Assembly: GCA_014773175.1 (NCBI GenBank) | Contig: VXCM01001497.1 | Span: forward strand, 31,401-95,400 | DNA length: 64,000 nucleotides | Source of the DNA: Lucifuga dentata | Taxonomy: Eukaryota > Chordata > Actinopteri > Ophidiiformes > Bythitidae | Direction: 5' to 3' | Part shown: positions 24,641-58,405 of the stretch, in pieces | Layout: every line of letters begins with the position of its first letter | How positions within the stretch are numbered: the first letter of the stretch is position 1 | Program-made: the position numbers and the translations under genes | Notes under the pieces: model-generated | Seen by the model: only the letters and a program-made list of their open reading frames with translations | What the model was told of the DNA's origin: nothing | Database searches by the model: none

Positions 24641-27600
24641 AGCATGAGGACTGAAGTTGTCATGAAGTTGAGCTTATTAACATCCTGATGAAGTAGTGTC
24701 AAGAAGAAACGTGAGACAGGCAGGCAGTGCTTGCACATAGAAATGTTCAGGTGTGTACACATACAGGAGCATTCAAAGTGCAATTACAGTTTTGCAGCAG
24801 AGGAGTTGCACCTGATTACCCTGATGGCACATTCCCCATCAGCACTAACGTTACTTTGCTCTAGATGTGGCACAAAGTGCTGCTTTTGCTCGTATCCGGT
24901 GCTGTACGAATCAGTACCTGCAGCAGACGTCTGTAGCAGTTTTCTTTAATGGATACGACTGACTGTCACACTTCCGAGCCCAGAGACTGTGCAGTACTCA
25001 GATATTCTGATAAGAATAAACTCATTACGAGCTTACAAGCAACAAACAGGTGCAACCAAGATACACAGGAACTGGTTATTTCTAAATTACCCTGAAACTA
25101 GTTTGTTTCTTCCAGCTGTCAGCACTGTTCTGTTTTTATTCGTCAGTGCCAGTGTGTCAAGCTATAATAATTTATTTCTGTAATTCATTGAAGAAGGATT
25201 ATGGATGGAAAATATTTGTGAGAGTACAAGAAAGAAAATCCCTAATATTCTTATGCATGTTTAATGTCTTAAAAGCTTGATTATCTGATTAAAGTTCATC
25301 TTACTTTCCTGTAAATTAAGAAAAAAGATTCTTATATATGTTCTGTATCAGCTTGTTTTAGCACTTTATTGAAGCTCTAGAGTGCTTACAATCAGTAAAA
25401 TATTCAATCCCTGACCACCAGGTATGACTGCATATCACATCAAATGCAAATATTGTAGATGAATTGTGTTATATACATTGTCCTGACATCAATCCTCCAA
25501 AATTTGGAGGACATTGGGATTTTCACTGGAATTTTGAAATAAAGTTCTCTGAATTTGAACAATACTTGGATGCACTAACTGCAAACATAAAGCCTAAAAG
25601 TATGTATGTTTATTATATTTAGTGGCTGTAAAAAATATATGATTTTTTTGTACATAATTAATGAAGCAATGCAAAAGCAAAGAATTAAACACTTAACTTT
25701 TGCTTAGTCCCCAGAGCCTTAGTTAACTTAAACTGCAATAAAGAATTGTGTTGTGAATTTCAGCCATACTTATTCACCAAAAGCATTCTTTCCAATTTAG
25801 AAGGGGGGTTTCCTGTATAAATGACAAATAGCAGCCAGATGGTATCTATTGAACAGTTGTTGTTTTTGTTTTTTACCAGCATAATAACAACTGCTTTTTC
25901 TGCTGTGCACATTATCAATTAGTACCTAATGAGTCAGGCTGGTATTTCTCTGCCATGTCAGAAAGCATGTGACTTCCTTTATCTGGATAGCATCACATGT
26001 AAACATACGCAGACAACACAAAAATGCAGGCGTGTTGAATCCTCAGCACACACAGTACATCCGTTATTGTTCAACTTTAGCTCTTAGATGTTATGTCTCT
26101 CATCGCTCCATGCCTCTTCTGCTATCATTCAGACAAACACACACACATAAATTCTTGTCTGTGAAGGCCCTTCTTTCCATGTTTAAGTTTTGATTTCTTT
26201 GCTGCAACATTGGCTGAGTTAATGTGAATGTCCATCACTCACTTTATTGACTGTAAGCAGGACAGAATCAGACATTTGGAAATGATATGGAATCCCTTTT
26301 TTCATTCAGTTTGTCAGTTTTCACTGTCGGACAACCTCAAATTCAGTTTTCTGGTCATGGAGAGCAATATTCAGAATGTGAAAAAACTGTACAAAGGTTT
26401 TTGTGGCAAAGTCAGGAAAACAGACCTCTAGACATTAAAATGGTCCCTTCCTGTTGGTCCTTTAGACAAAGTGTTGAATGATAGGAAAACGCATGCCTCT
26501 CCCAGACCTTTTTAGTGAATTTAATGCACCCAACTTTTAGGTGTGGCTTTAGTTTTCAAACTTATCCTCTTCAGCACCAATAGGAAGGAACCCTTGTGAT
26601 GTCATAGAGGTCAGTTTCCCTGACATACATATCCCTCTAGAGCCACAAAAGCTATTGTTATACAATTGTTTTCACATGTTCCATGTGACCAATAAACTGA
26701 CTTTGGTATGTAAGGTATGTATGGTGGAGTGCCCCTTTAGTCATAGCAGTTGCTCTGGTCTATGATCTTTAATGTGTCATTTTAAAATCATGTCAGTGAT
26801 GCAGTGGGTCTTAAAATTTGTTACATAATGATCCAAATTTGTGTTTGTGCTGGATAATCCAAACCTCATTGAGCACCACCCCATTTTTTTAACAAACATA
26901 ATCTCATTATTATATGAGGAGAAAATACAGAAATACATAAATTTCTACATTTCTTGTTTGTTTGTTTGTTTGTTTTCATTATTGTTGCTTTTCATACATT
27001 TATATCAGACTTTGTATTTATTTACTGACATCTCCTTGGTATGTATTGATTTATAGATAAATCTCTTTCCTTTAGTTCAGCCATTTTTTTTTTTTTTTTT
27101 TTTTGTGAGGATAAACTTTACTGTTCCTCTGCTATTCTTGATTTAATGTTTCTTTATCATCAAAAAATACTGATACTGAAATGTGCAAAACTTCACAAAT
27201 AAACATTTCCCAGTGTTTGAGTATGAACACAAAACTCATACAATAAAAAATTGCATTAAATTGTATTTTATTTAATAAAATTTTGCAGTAAATTCTCTTT
27301 CAATATAAAATATTTAAGATAAAATTCACCTAATAAATAAAGTCTTTTGAGAAATCAAAATTACTGTTGCAGAATTCAAAACTGATCACTAGACTTTAAA
27401 ATTTACATATTGGAAAAGGAAAATGCTTAAAATGACCAAAATTTTGAAAATGACTAATTCAGGAATAGTAGTAAATAAAGTGGAGAATAAGAGTCATACT
27501 TTGAACCACAAGGCTCAGGTTTGTGAAGTGAAAAACATCAAAAGCCTGTATTTTTACTGTTAATAATTTATCATTGCATTTTGGCTCATATGCTTTTACC

Positions 27601-28085
27601 AAGAAATGAAAGCACATTCTCCAACTGAAGAAAGTATCTAAATCCATCTAAGTAAAATCTTTTCCATCACAAATTCTCCTTTATTTCTCATCTAACCCTC
27701 AATTTAATTTAGTGGTTCTTCAGCAGGCTCTCATCCCTTGTCCAAAATATCAATTTCAATTTAAAATAAATAAATAAATAAAGTTTTTAATTTCATTGAC
27801 ACTAAACAAATGTTAAGCATTGATACCCAATTTGTGTAAAATATTTTATTGAAATATTTTGTGGGAATATTTACAGCCTTGCAACTTTTTCCCCTAAAAA
27901 GGGCCTCACAACGTGGAATCTGACTTTATCAAGCCAGTGACACCCGACCTATGCAGTTGTTCATGCCTGCATGCTTTATCATAGGATGCACATTAGATGT
28001 ACACCCTGACTCCCGACCACTGATGCAGACTGCAAAACACTGGAGGTGGGCCTCTTTCCTACTCCCATTTATCTTTCTTACACCT

Positions 28086-28091
28086 CTCTCC

Positions 28092-28142
<51 letters not shown>

Positions 28143-28153
28143 TCTCTCTCTCT
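28086..28153. repeat. (TC)n microsatellite
   Basis: Long CT/TC run with a few interruptions. Confidence 0.95.
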
Positions 28154-28641
28154 GTAATGTCTCAGCTGTTCCCTGCAGGCAGGGCTCTCTGACTGAGTGC
28201 CTGCTCTGTTATGGGTTCATTGGGCTGGTATGCGGCAGGAATCTTTGGATCAAGGTAATTTCACACTGTTCAACTTTTTCCCAGGCTGTTAAGCTTCCCT
28301 TTACCTTTGTGCCACTCAGAGAGCAAGATAGGGAGCGACACATGTAGCCGTTAAACACACACAGTGGCTCAGGGCTGACGCCACCAGCAGAGCCAGGGGA
28401 AAGACTTGAAAGATATGGCCTATAAATTACAATCCAACACCTCAGTTTCCCAAAAGGATCAGATTATTTCAGCCTGATCCAAAGTGGAGGGGAGGATGGT
28501 GCACATTCATGTGTGGTGCTGTAATGAAGCAGAGAGCAGATCTTGCTACTCTTCTACCAAGGGAGCCACTGTGGTGGGCCCCCTCATTTATCTCTATCAC
28601 AGATCACTGAATACTGTGTGTGTATGTCTTATATTTGGATG

Positions 28642-28678
<37 letters not shown>

Positions 28679-29650
28679 TCTATGTCAGAGTTTATCTGTT
28701 TTTGTCTGCACACTTAAAGTATAATCATGTAAATAGAACAGGTGCCATGTTTCTGCTTTCTGCCGCTACATCTGCACCTGTATCTTTTCCTCCCTGACAC
28801 ATGTGATTGCTTTATTAAGCTCTTCTTTATGTTATTATTAGTGACAGCAGATAGGTGAACACCTGATGTAGTTGCAGCAGGAGGGAAATACTCTTAATGT
28901 AAGTAATCTTGTTGTCATCTCTGCTGTCTACATTTTGGCATCGTATATACCTTCTGTCACCATCTGTGGCAGAGATAAAGAAACAAGGACAACAGCAGCA
29001 CCACAATACCTCCATGCGTGCAAGTGTGCATGTGATGGCTGTTATGTGTTCAGGTGTTCAAAATAGATTCTTTTTTTCAGAAATGTTGGGAGTTCACATA
29101 AAGTCTCAATATGGCCTTCTCTTTTTTTTGTATTAACTATTTGGTTAACTTTTCATGTTTGCAAACCTCTTCATCTGTTTGATAAAGTCATTGTAGGCAG
29201 CTTCTCTTTTGTTCTTTATTGGGAGCGGTATGTGAATCATAGATTAAACAAGTTTTGCATGAATGGCTCAACCTAAAGTTGATTTTGTTGGGTTATTATG
29301 TGGCATGTGCATACAGCTCAATACTGAGCATGCAGTGCAACAAATCACCTTTATCATCCTTTATCTCTTTGTATATGTGTAATGACAGTTCTTAATAACT
29401 TATTTGTGATGAGATTCTGTTTTCCTGATGGGTGCCTGAGGCGTTCAGTCCGATTGATTAAGCTTTATTGTCTGAGGTGTTTCAGTCAGGTCTCATATTG
29501 ATAAATCCCTGCCACAAGATCTCCTTGACCTCAAGTCCAGAGTGTTTTAATTTCAGCTTGTTGTGATCCCAGGTGGAAGTCTTCAGGATGTTGATCCTCC
29601 CTACAGAACCAACAGACACAATTTTGATACAATCTGGATGTCCTTTTTGG

Positions 29651-29690
29651 AAAAAAAAAAAAAAAAAAAANAAAAAAAAAAAAAAAAAAA
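29651..29690. repeat. poly-A with single-N gap (29671)
   Basis: A run on both sides of one N. The lysine-rich open frames across it are artefacts. Confidence 0.8.
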
Positions 29691-32600
29691 ATGTGCTTGT
29701 CTTGAGGTACAAAACCTGCCCCCAGAAGTCCTTGCATTCTGCACCAAGGACCCAGCTGGATTAACAATGCCTTTGTTCTTCGTGTGCACAGTGAAAGAAG
29801 GGAGAGCAATAGGTTTGGGCTGTAGTGTGGTATCAGCAAGCAGCTGTTGCGTGAGTGACAAACTCAAGGGCTAGTGATATGAACATGGGAAAATCCTGGA
29901 GGAGCTCGAGGGAAGAGACACAGCAGCAGCAGCTGAGCTGCTTGGTACTGCTGCTCTCTGTAGGAACAGGTTGCCTTTAGTGCTGCTGTTATGGGAAACA
30001 AAATTAAAACTTCAGCAAAGCAGTTTATCTTCAGTTAGGACACAGAAATATTGACATTGGTTTGCAGGCGGTGCTCGAAGCCCACCTCTCTATCTGGCTC
30101 ATTTGGCTCCAGATTTGGTGACCACATGAAACGTTGTTGGTGGAGTTCAAAAGGCAGGGTAAAGCATGTGAAAGAGGGGAGGGATGGAAGCAGGGAGGAA
30201 GGCAGGATGGAGGAAGGAATGGGGTGGAGGGGCAGAAGAAAGGTAAATGAATACCAGACGGTGTTTCTCATGTTAGCTGAAGGTTTGGCCAGAGCTACCA
30301 GACCAGCTTATTGTCCGAGCGACGCAGCTTCCACAGCACTCAGTCTGTGGAGAGACTCATCTGTCTGTCAACAAGCTGTCACTGATGCATTGCATTTGCA
30401 TTTCAAACTCTCTTGAAGGGCTGATTGTGTTGAAAAAGTTGAGAACTTTCTGACAAATAAAGGGGAAATATTGCTTTGTTATAGTTTGCAGAGTGGAACA
30501 AATTATTTATGAATATTTGTTCAGTTTCACGTGAAGAAATGGAAAACGCAGCCTATAGGTCTCATGGCTCCTACGCCGGGCTTCTTACTCACATTCACAC
30601 CACACTTCAAATACCAAGATTATTTACTTGCTTATTGTCTAATGTCACCAATAAAACCATTGACATGACTCTCATATGAATAATGTCATTTCTCTGTAAT
30701 GCTTAGTGTTATAAATAACTCCAGGATTTTTTTGTTTCATGGTGTACAAAAACAAGCTGGATTGCATTAGTTTTCTGTATTTGACTTCATAGAACCAGGA
30801 CTAATTTTACAGTAAATTACATTAATATTTAATTTAAAATTCACCTAATACATGAAAAGTCCCTGGATCCTTGAATATTTTTGTTTTGCAGTATACAAAG
30901 TGGTAGTTGTCCACCTGTGGAAGCTTACATCTGACCAATCAGAGATATAATGATTGGTTGCAAGCTCCGGCCAGCAGTTCCTGAGCCATCGGAGAGCACC
31001 TACCCAGGAATATTGTTCCTGGTTCCTGTTGTGCAAAAGGGCCTAAAGTTCCTGAAAAGGTTCCTGGTTTCTGTAAAACTTTGGGCATTGCAAAGGGTTT
31101 CACTTCTGTTGTTTGCTAATAGAAGATGTGGTGATGATGAAGGAACCTGAATGATAAAAGCAGTAGGCTTTGACGAGAGTATTACTCATTGAAATCCTTT
31201 TATAGGAGGAAAATCTGAGCAGGAGGAGGGTACAGTAAACATTTCCCTCTGTAACTGGTGTCAGAGTGCTTTTTAGCAAGGCACTGAACTCTTCACAACT
31301 CTATTGCAGCTGCTCATTGGCCAATCAGGCAAATCTAGTTGCAATCGGCAGTTCATGCACGTCACTCTCCCTGCAACTGCTTCTTTATTTATTTAATGCT
31401 GGAAATAAGAAAGTTGCTTAAGCTAATTTAATTGTGTTTAATCACATGTATCCTCATAAAACTGTTATTCTCGCCAGTAACAAAAGCCATTTGTTGTGTC
31501 CTCAGTGGACAGATTTTGAACAAAAGTCTCAACCTCAGGAAGATATCTTCTTTGCTACAGAGAGGGTTTTCACCTCTCCCAGGCATCACACAGTCAACAT
31601 CTTGTCCCAAAACACAACAATCAAGACTTTGTTCTTTATGTCTTGCTCCCTCTTGTTTCTTTTCCAGTTAATGAGATAAGGGCATGTCTCAAAGAATTCG
31701 GGAGGACATGTTTGCATAAAGAATTTCTGAGGGAGTCTGAGGGAAGTCTGCAGAGTGAGTGCTCAATGCCAAAGCTGCATTGTTGTAACATCAGTCATGG
31801 AGGGGGTTCAGAGAAATCCCACAGGTGGCTAGTGGAGATGTCAGGGACGAGTTTCCCGAGTGCTGCAAGCTCTCACATCATTTGAAAACGGGGAAATGCA
31901 ACAAAAAAAAATACAGATTTCACCAAAAATTTGGAAAAAGTGCCACTTTTCTGACTTGCTGATTGTAACTTTGTGGATGTATTTGGATTTGTGTGTGTGC
32001 ATGCGTGTGTGCTTGTGTATTTAAATGATACTAATCATATGATATTAGAGATCAAGTATCAAACCTAACAGAGGTTTTCTGTCTATACTCCATATAATAG
32101 AGTTTAGATGTTTTGTAATGTAGATTGTAAATATGGTAACATCACAAATTTAACAGCCTAAAACCTCCGGACAGTAAACATGAAGACTCAGTGACTCCAA
32201 CACTGATGCACTTTGTGTATTTCATGGATCAGTGATACACAGCAGAAGGCACTGAAGCTCATATGACACCATAAATTTCAACATTTTTACAATAAACTGT
32301 TCAGCTGGACAAAAGTTTTGCTGGTGATGCTTTGCATGAAATCTGCTGTTATTTCATGGATGAGTAACTTTTCTCTGTATGTTGTTGTTTTGCTCACACA
32401 TCTGCAGTTATTCAACCAAAGAAAAATACAGCAAAAAAAGGGGAATATGTGGGCATAATAAACAAATGATATGCATGTATGTATGTGTGCTGTTTTGAGC
32501 TGAATTGAATTCTTTTTCAGAAATTCTCACACGATCCTCCTCAAGATTAAACAGTGTGCATAAATAGCATCATTATTTTTTCTTTGCTTTTTGAAACATC

Positions 32601-35046
32601 TGTTGTTTTATGCTGTTTCATGACAGCATGAGATTGTTGTTGGATGTCGCTTTCTGAGAGCTTCTTTCTCTTCTTCCTTCTCTTTATTCATCTGCAGGGA
32701 ACATTTTTAGACGCATAGTTATAATAGAAAAGCAGATTAATCCCCAAACTCATGAATCAGATGGGGAGGAGGCTGCTGATGCTCATGTCAGGCTTACCTG
32801 CTGCTTGTCAGGTGGAATAAACTGCTTTAATTGTGTAAATTTTTTTGTTAAAACAATCATTGTATTATTGTAGTTTTATATGCATTTGAAGATATTTCAT
32901 TGGAGTAAAATTTGTAATAACTGTGTCTCTAAATTCATCTCTCATCCTCTTATTTCCACCTTGTTGCCCAGCATCTGCTGATTTTTTTTTTTTTTTTCNT
33001 TTTTTTTTTTTTTTTCAGTAATGATGAAGGTTTTGTATTCATAGAATCCAAATAAAGCATAAATCAAGTGAGTTTGCTATCCAGAAAATTAAGAAATGAG
33101 CAAATATGAATTTTAAGAATCAAATGCTTCATTTTATTTATGTGGTTTGGTTACAAACAATTAAATTTAAGAAATAATTTCAGTAAATCAATCAGGTCTT
33201 CACCTATTTTTCAACAATCTATTATAGTTGGAAATTCAATACCATCATCAAAAATATTCCAAAAATTATAATTTAGGTGAACTCTAATAAAATTTTGGAT
33301 AATTAAATATCAATTCTTAAAACACATACATAAAATATAAAACATAATTGAAACTGAATGCAGGTAGAATCCAGCATAAATTCACTAAATTTTCTTTGTT
33401 ACACCAAATTTATGTAATATTTCTCTTTCTGTGATTATTTAACAGAAGACACAAATCTTGTATATTTATAATAAAATTGTAGTAATATAATCTTATTATT
33501 TTTAAGAATTGATGTATTTGCTGTACTGCAGTTGCTGACCTGCTGCAGGTGTGTTCCTTTCAGATTGTGTTTGAGGCTTTTCTCTCTCTCTCTCTCATTT
33601 ATTTGAAGAGATTTGATTGATTTAAGGTTCTAAACTTGATTTGGAAAAGCTTTATAAAAATGTTTTTTGTTTCTTTTTCCACTTTACTTTCACTTTTAGA
33701 CTGATGGACGTGATTTATGAAAACCCAGAAAACCTACTTCTTATGAACAGCTATTTTTATCTATAGATTTTAACATTTAATGTATCTGAAATTCTTGCAT
33801 AAAAGGTGCATGAATTGTATATATTTTTCATAATAAAATTGATATGATTTTTTTTCTGTTTCACATTGAATAGAAAGAAAAATCTTTAGCCTTGCAAGGT
33901 TTCTGACAAATTCATAAATACAGATAAGAGAAACTTTAAAACCTGATTGGGAAAGCAGATCTGTTCACTTTCTCACCCTGTTTGCATTTCTTGAAAACAA
34001 ACATACTAAACTCTGTCCTCTGTCATTTCACAACCTCAGCACCAGTCTGCCAAATTCCCCTCCGACACTTTTGTGCTCTTTTGAAGGACATTTTTATTTT
34101 TTCTCATCGTCAAGATTCTATCTTACTGTCGGTAAAAGAAGAAAAAACATACAGAGACACTAATCATCTTTATCATCGTCAGTCTGATGCCTTCACTTGT
34201 CTGTTCCGTGTAACGGAGCTTTAAACTGTGGAAAGGTGTGGAAATGATGACTCACCTTATCCTGCACTGCAAAAAAAAAAAATCTCCAACTTGCTTATTT
34301 TTTATTCCTGTCTGAAATTCGCATTTTAAAGCAAGAATATTAATATTAATCATGAATATTACCGTTTGCTTCTAGTGTATTTTTTAAAATTATTTTCCTG
34401 AAACATACGTGCACTACACAATCAGACAACAGAATGAGACAGATCGACCCGACTGATATTTCTTACAGTGTGCAGCGCAAAAAAAAAAAAAAAAAAAAAA
34501 ACATGATTAACTTTTGATTTTATTGAATATTCTTATCTTTGTAGCCTATTGGCTGTATAGTACCATAAACGTTTGTAGCCCGTGGGGTATGTTCCGTTTC
34601 ACTTTATTACATAATTGAATGGTTCCGGGGAACTAAAGTGCTGCTGCTTGTCATGTCACTCACAAGAGCCGCTGGCGTCACTGTTCCTCACTGACACTGA
34701 AACTAAATCCGACAAGTGTTAATCTGTGTTATATATGAAAGTTCATTAAAACAGGTTCGCATTTGGTAAAAGATGATGAGATGACACTTGTTAAATAAAC
34801 TTTTCTGGAGAAAACTGTTGAATTATGCAGCGTATATGCCGTTTTAATGTGGTGCTTAAGGGGGAAAAACACCAAATACTGATTCTTTCGCATATTTGGC
34901 GTATTTTTCAAGATTTTTAAGAGTTAATGTTGTATGAAATAACGAAGACCATTTTGTAGTGTCTGGTCTTCATGATGACGACGATGGTGGTGATATCGAT
35001 TATTTTAATACCTGACACATAAACAGATGCACAGCTTGATTACAGA

Positions 35047-35077
<31 letters not shown>

Positions 35078-35708
35078 CATACAAAAGACAATCATATGCA
35101 CAGTGACATCAACATGTCGGAATGCGGTAAAGTTTGGCTCTGAAATTGCGCATCCTGCTGATATGCGACATTTGATCCAACTGTTGGAAAGGTGGAGGAT
35201 GTGGAGCACCTGCCTCCATCATAGCACCCAGTGCAGCCTCACTCATTCTGAAATGTTATGTTTTTAATAAGAAACAGCACAATTCTAAATTTGAAATGAT
35301 CATGATTATTTTTTAATAATAAAGATTTAGCCATTTTTTTGCTGTCTTCCTGTTTATTCATATTTAATGACATTTCTCGAATTACTGGATAACAGTAACA
35401 ATCTTGATAACAGTGCAATTATCTCATTCTGTCTTCTTTCGAGTTGCTGACATTTGTTTCTATAAAATTCCTGCAACAATTCATAGTGCACTGGAAGCAG
35501 CAAGGAAGAATTTGTCTCTTCTTCTAAGATTTTAACAGTAACTATGAAACTAAATTGACGCACAAATCTACCGCTTCTCTCGTCAAACAGGATTCAGCAA
35601 ACTTTATTCCTGCTTGGTGCCATTCATGCAGTCTGGTCTGCGTTGTAGATGTCTGTAAGGAGCAAGAACATCCTTTTGGAGGTGAGAGTGATAGATGGGC
35701 GCAGCAGT

Positions 35709-35713
<5 letters not shown>

Positions 35714-35762
<49 letters not shown>
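35714..35762. repeat. (GA)n microsatellite upstream of ccnd2
   Basis: Perfect GA run about 1.8 kb before the ccnd2 ATG. Confidence 0.95.
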
Positions 35763-35766
<4 letters not shown>

Positions 35767-36427
35767 AGAAGAAGTCTGCCCAGTAACAATCGCGCAGCCT
35801 CGTTCGAGCGCTGAGGAACTATTGGCTATGCAAATAGTGACACAGGGAGGAGGAAACAATTTAGACTGGAAAAAACTTTAAAGAGACATTTCCCCCACTT
35901 TTCTCTCAAGCATTGCCATATAGCCAACAAGATTCAGATGGAAATTAACAAGTCTAAAGCGCTGAAGACTACAGTCCCTAACATTCCCCTTATGCATTGA
36001 AGTCTCGTTTCATTCACGGCTCAGTCTTTGAAGTTGACTAAGAATAGGAGGGGATTAACATATTTACCCAGCAGCTTCTCTTTGTGACTGTATGTGAGGC
36101 ATTCATTTGCGTCTGGCAGTCATTTTTTAATTATCTTTTCACTGGTCAGAACTCTCAGCATCGTTTCCACCTGCTTGTTTTTCCATGTAAATTATTACAT
36201 CATAAAAATGCCGATTGAAAGCAGGGATTACTTTTTTTTATTTTGTTTGAGGAAAGCCTCTGACTCTCACCTTCGTGTCTTAGTGTTTATCTTTAACAGA
36301 GGATTATGCAAAAAAAAAAAAAAAAAAATTCACGGCTGCATCAAATTTCCTAGAAAGCTATCTCATAAACCACAAGCGTTTGTGGCTGCTATAAAAGATA
36401 GTTGTTGAGAGCGTGTGTGTCCTTATG

Positions 36428-36535
36428 GATGTGTGTGTGTGTGTGTGTGTGTGTGCGTGCGTGGGTAGGTGGGTGAGTGGGTGCGTGGGTGTGTCGATGT
36501 GCGCGTCCCTGTGCGCGCGCACGCGTCGCTGTACT
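36428..36535. repeat. (GT)n grading into GC-rich alternating purine-pyrimidine tract
   Basis: A GT array followed by GTGCGTGCGTGGG-type sequence and GTGCGCGCGCACGCG. Such alternation can adopt Z-DNA. It lies about 1 kb upstream of the ccnd2 start. Confidence 0.85.
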
Positions 36536-36658
36536 TACATGTTTATAAGTACATACATGAGTCATGCTCTGCGCTCAGGTTCACCGGGTGCGTTTGAAAA
36601 ATGTTGGCACACAAGTTGGCTTAAGTAAATCAATACAAATTAGCCACTTTTTAAACTT

Positions 36659-36693
<35 letters not shown>

Positions 36694-37292
36694 TTATCCA
36701 AACTAATATAATTGAGATTACTTTCACAAAGGGATACTTAATGCACGAGCAAAGTTACGCTGGTTTATAAAACATGAATAAAACATTCATTCATTTATTA
36801 GATAATAGTACAGACAACAAAAAGACGAGGAAACCACATGTCCTCCTGTGTGTGTCAGTCATCATAATGCTATCAAACATAGATAAATAAAATTAATTTT
36901 ATAAAAAGCATATATTTGTGTTTTTTCACTGTAACAGCCTGTTTTAATATAACTTTCACCAGTTCGATTCTACTAATTGTGGTTATACCTTATGAATTTA
37001 CATCCTAAAGATTTACATCAGCCTACAACAAGCTCGATATGTAAAAAGCAGCATAAATTTGAGATTAGTTGGATTAATCCTCTTTTCACTGTGTTGCTTT
37101 GTCTCTGTAATTTTGGTGATGGGCTGTATATGGACTCTATCAGCCCTACAATTCCACAACAAAACAAGCCTGCAAAAAGTTGTCTTGTATGCCAGGACAG
37201 AATAAAGAGGGACAGGGGGCTGCAGCTTGTTGCGTCTGCTCTCCACAGAGGTAATGAGGAGAATTGCGTCAGTGGCGCAGGGCAGGCTTGAA

Positions 37293-37521
37293 ATGCGCCT
37301 GATCTGGCCAGGCGGATGAAAGCAGAGGCGCACTGTGGGGAGAGAGAGGAAAAAGTTCTCAGCAAGGAGAGGCAGGACTACGCTTACAGAGCCCCTGCAG
37401 TCTCGCTTTTTATGCCTCCTGAAGACTTTCCTCTCTATCCTTTTGCATTTTTTGGTGTACAACACTGCCATTGCGTCTCTGAGCGACAAATCAGACTTTT
37501 CTACTTAAAGCACCAGCCACC
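37293..37521 (+). promoter_or_regulatory. ccnd2: ccnd2 5'UTR and core promoter region with upstream ATGs
   Basis: The sequence just upstream of the start codon is probably 5'UTR; the transcription start cannot be fixed from sequence. It holds upstream ATGs at 37293 (short, closed before the gene), 37316 and 37412. The last two share one reading frame that is out of frame with ccnd2 and runs past its start codon to a stop at 37613-37615. If the mRNA begins upstream of 37412, this overlapping uORF should reduce initiation at the main start. No clear TATA box was found. Confidence 0.5.
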
Positions 37522-56883
<19,362 letters not shown>

Positions 56884-57884
56884 ACCACCGGAGGGCATCA
56901 TTGCACAGGATTTACAAAAAAAGAAAAAATCTATTTTCTTAAAAGCAGAAAAAAAAACTACAAAACAACAAAAATTGTAAAACAAATATGCCCTTAAATG
57001 AAAGAGAAAAAAAGCTTGCTAGTTGTTGTAGATTTTCTGTTTTTCAGTATAAAACACCTGCCCATGTATCATGAAATCAGAGGTATCTTTAGACATGTAA
57101 AATAGATTTTCTACAATGTTTTAGTCTAAAATGATTTTGATACAAGAGGAAGTCCTTTGGTGCCTTGGATAGACAGAAGGGAATCCAATCATATTTGCAT
57201 TCTGCCTTTGATTGTATAGTATGATCATTAAGTTATATTTTAACCATAGCTTGATAATGAGGCTTTTAAGATAGCTGTTGAGAAACCATTCAGAAATTTC
57301 ATATGTGGGATTACAGCGGGGCTTAATTTTATTCTCTGTTTTATTTTTCATGAGTATTATTATGTTGTACATTTTTGGCTGGTCTAAGAGAGGACACATG
57401 TTTGAGATCTTTTGAGCGTCAGAAGGTCCTCTCCACATGACGAGACAAAGACGAGACAGACAGCGGAAGGCAGAAGCATTGAGAACATTATGCTTAAAGT
57501 TGATGGGTCCCAATTCTAGGGAAAGGACAAGATTATTATCATGGTTATTATTATTAATATTATTACTGAACATATTTGGAACTGAGTAGTAGAGATCAAT
57601 AAGCTCCTTTTGTCAGGCTGCTTGTGTGTGTCGGAGTGTGTGAGTGCAGTCACGTGTCAGTGTGTGTGTGTGTGTATGTGTGTGTGTGTGTCTGTGTGTG
57701 TTTGATTCTGTCAGCAGTGTGCATTCTGAGGCATGAGGAACTTGAGTAAACATTTGAGTCTATGTTAAAAGACTATGGAGCAATCTAAAGCTACAGATAC
57801 TTTGTCCATCATTGTAACAGGGCATCTATGCTACATCACTGCCTTCGTACATTAACAGTGTGTCATGGTTCATTGTTGGCCAAC

Positions 57885-57890
57885 AATAAA
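57885..57890 (+). terminator. ccnd2: possible proximal polyadenylation signal of ccnd2
   Basis: AATAAA about 1 kb after the stop codon. If used, it would give a short 3'UTR lacking all the microRNA seed matches listed below. Shortened CCND2 3'UTRs are known in mammalian cells, but use of this site is inference. Confidence 0.35.
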
Positions 57891-58398
57891 CTCATGGACT
57901 ATGAGTGACTATGAGTGAGACAGAAGACGATTTAGCGAGAGGATAAGGGTGAAGGGACTTAGAGCCTTGTATCTTAATGAGCATTTTTCAGAGGCGTTTC
58001 AACTCATTTGAGGTCATTTGAGGTGTTTGTTTATTGCTGCCATTCTGTCACATGCATTTTTTTTTTTTTTTTTTTTTTTTACATTGTTACAAAATGGTGT
58101 TTCCTCTTGTGAAAGGTGTTTTAGGCTGCTTTGAGTCTGGACAGAGCAGTAATGGTCAAACAGAGATGACCTCTCATGTGAAAACAGGAAAGGACAATGT
58201 CTGGAAGAAAGTGAGTGCTTTTAAAATCTGGAGGACTTTTCTCTCCTCTGTATGCGCAGTGAGGAAACAAGGTGTGGTTTGAAAAGAATTAGGAAGAAGG
58301 ATAGTTTGCAACAAAGAGGGCACTGTGGAACTGTGGAAGGCACATGAGTGCATGGCACAGGAGGACAGGAGTGAGAGGGGTTTTGTTGTGCAGAAGCA

Positions 58399-58405
58399 TG
58401 CTGCT
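58399..58405 (+). promoter_or_regulatory. miR-15/16 family seed match in ccnd2 3'UTR
   Basis: TGCTGCT, a 7mer-m8 match to the miR-15/16 seed. D-type cyclins are established targets of this family. It pairs with a stronger 8mer site at 60090. Confidence 0.35.

Larger units (their letters stand above)
24641..37292. other. intergenic region upstream of ccnd2
   Basis: AT-rich from about 25 to 28 kb and 32 to 34 kb, with poly-T runs, (TC)n and (GA)n arrays and an N gap in poly-T at 32999. Near 35810-35835, 1.7 kb before the ccnd2 ATG, ATTGGCT (reverse CCAAT) is followed at once by a perfect octamer ATGCAAAT. No coding gene recognised. Confidence 0.45.

Noticed and set aside
37013..37489. 158-codon minus-strand frame over the ccnd2 promoter
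   Set aside because: No recognisable protein features; it overlaps the promoter/5'UTR and is probably a chance antisense frame.
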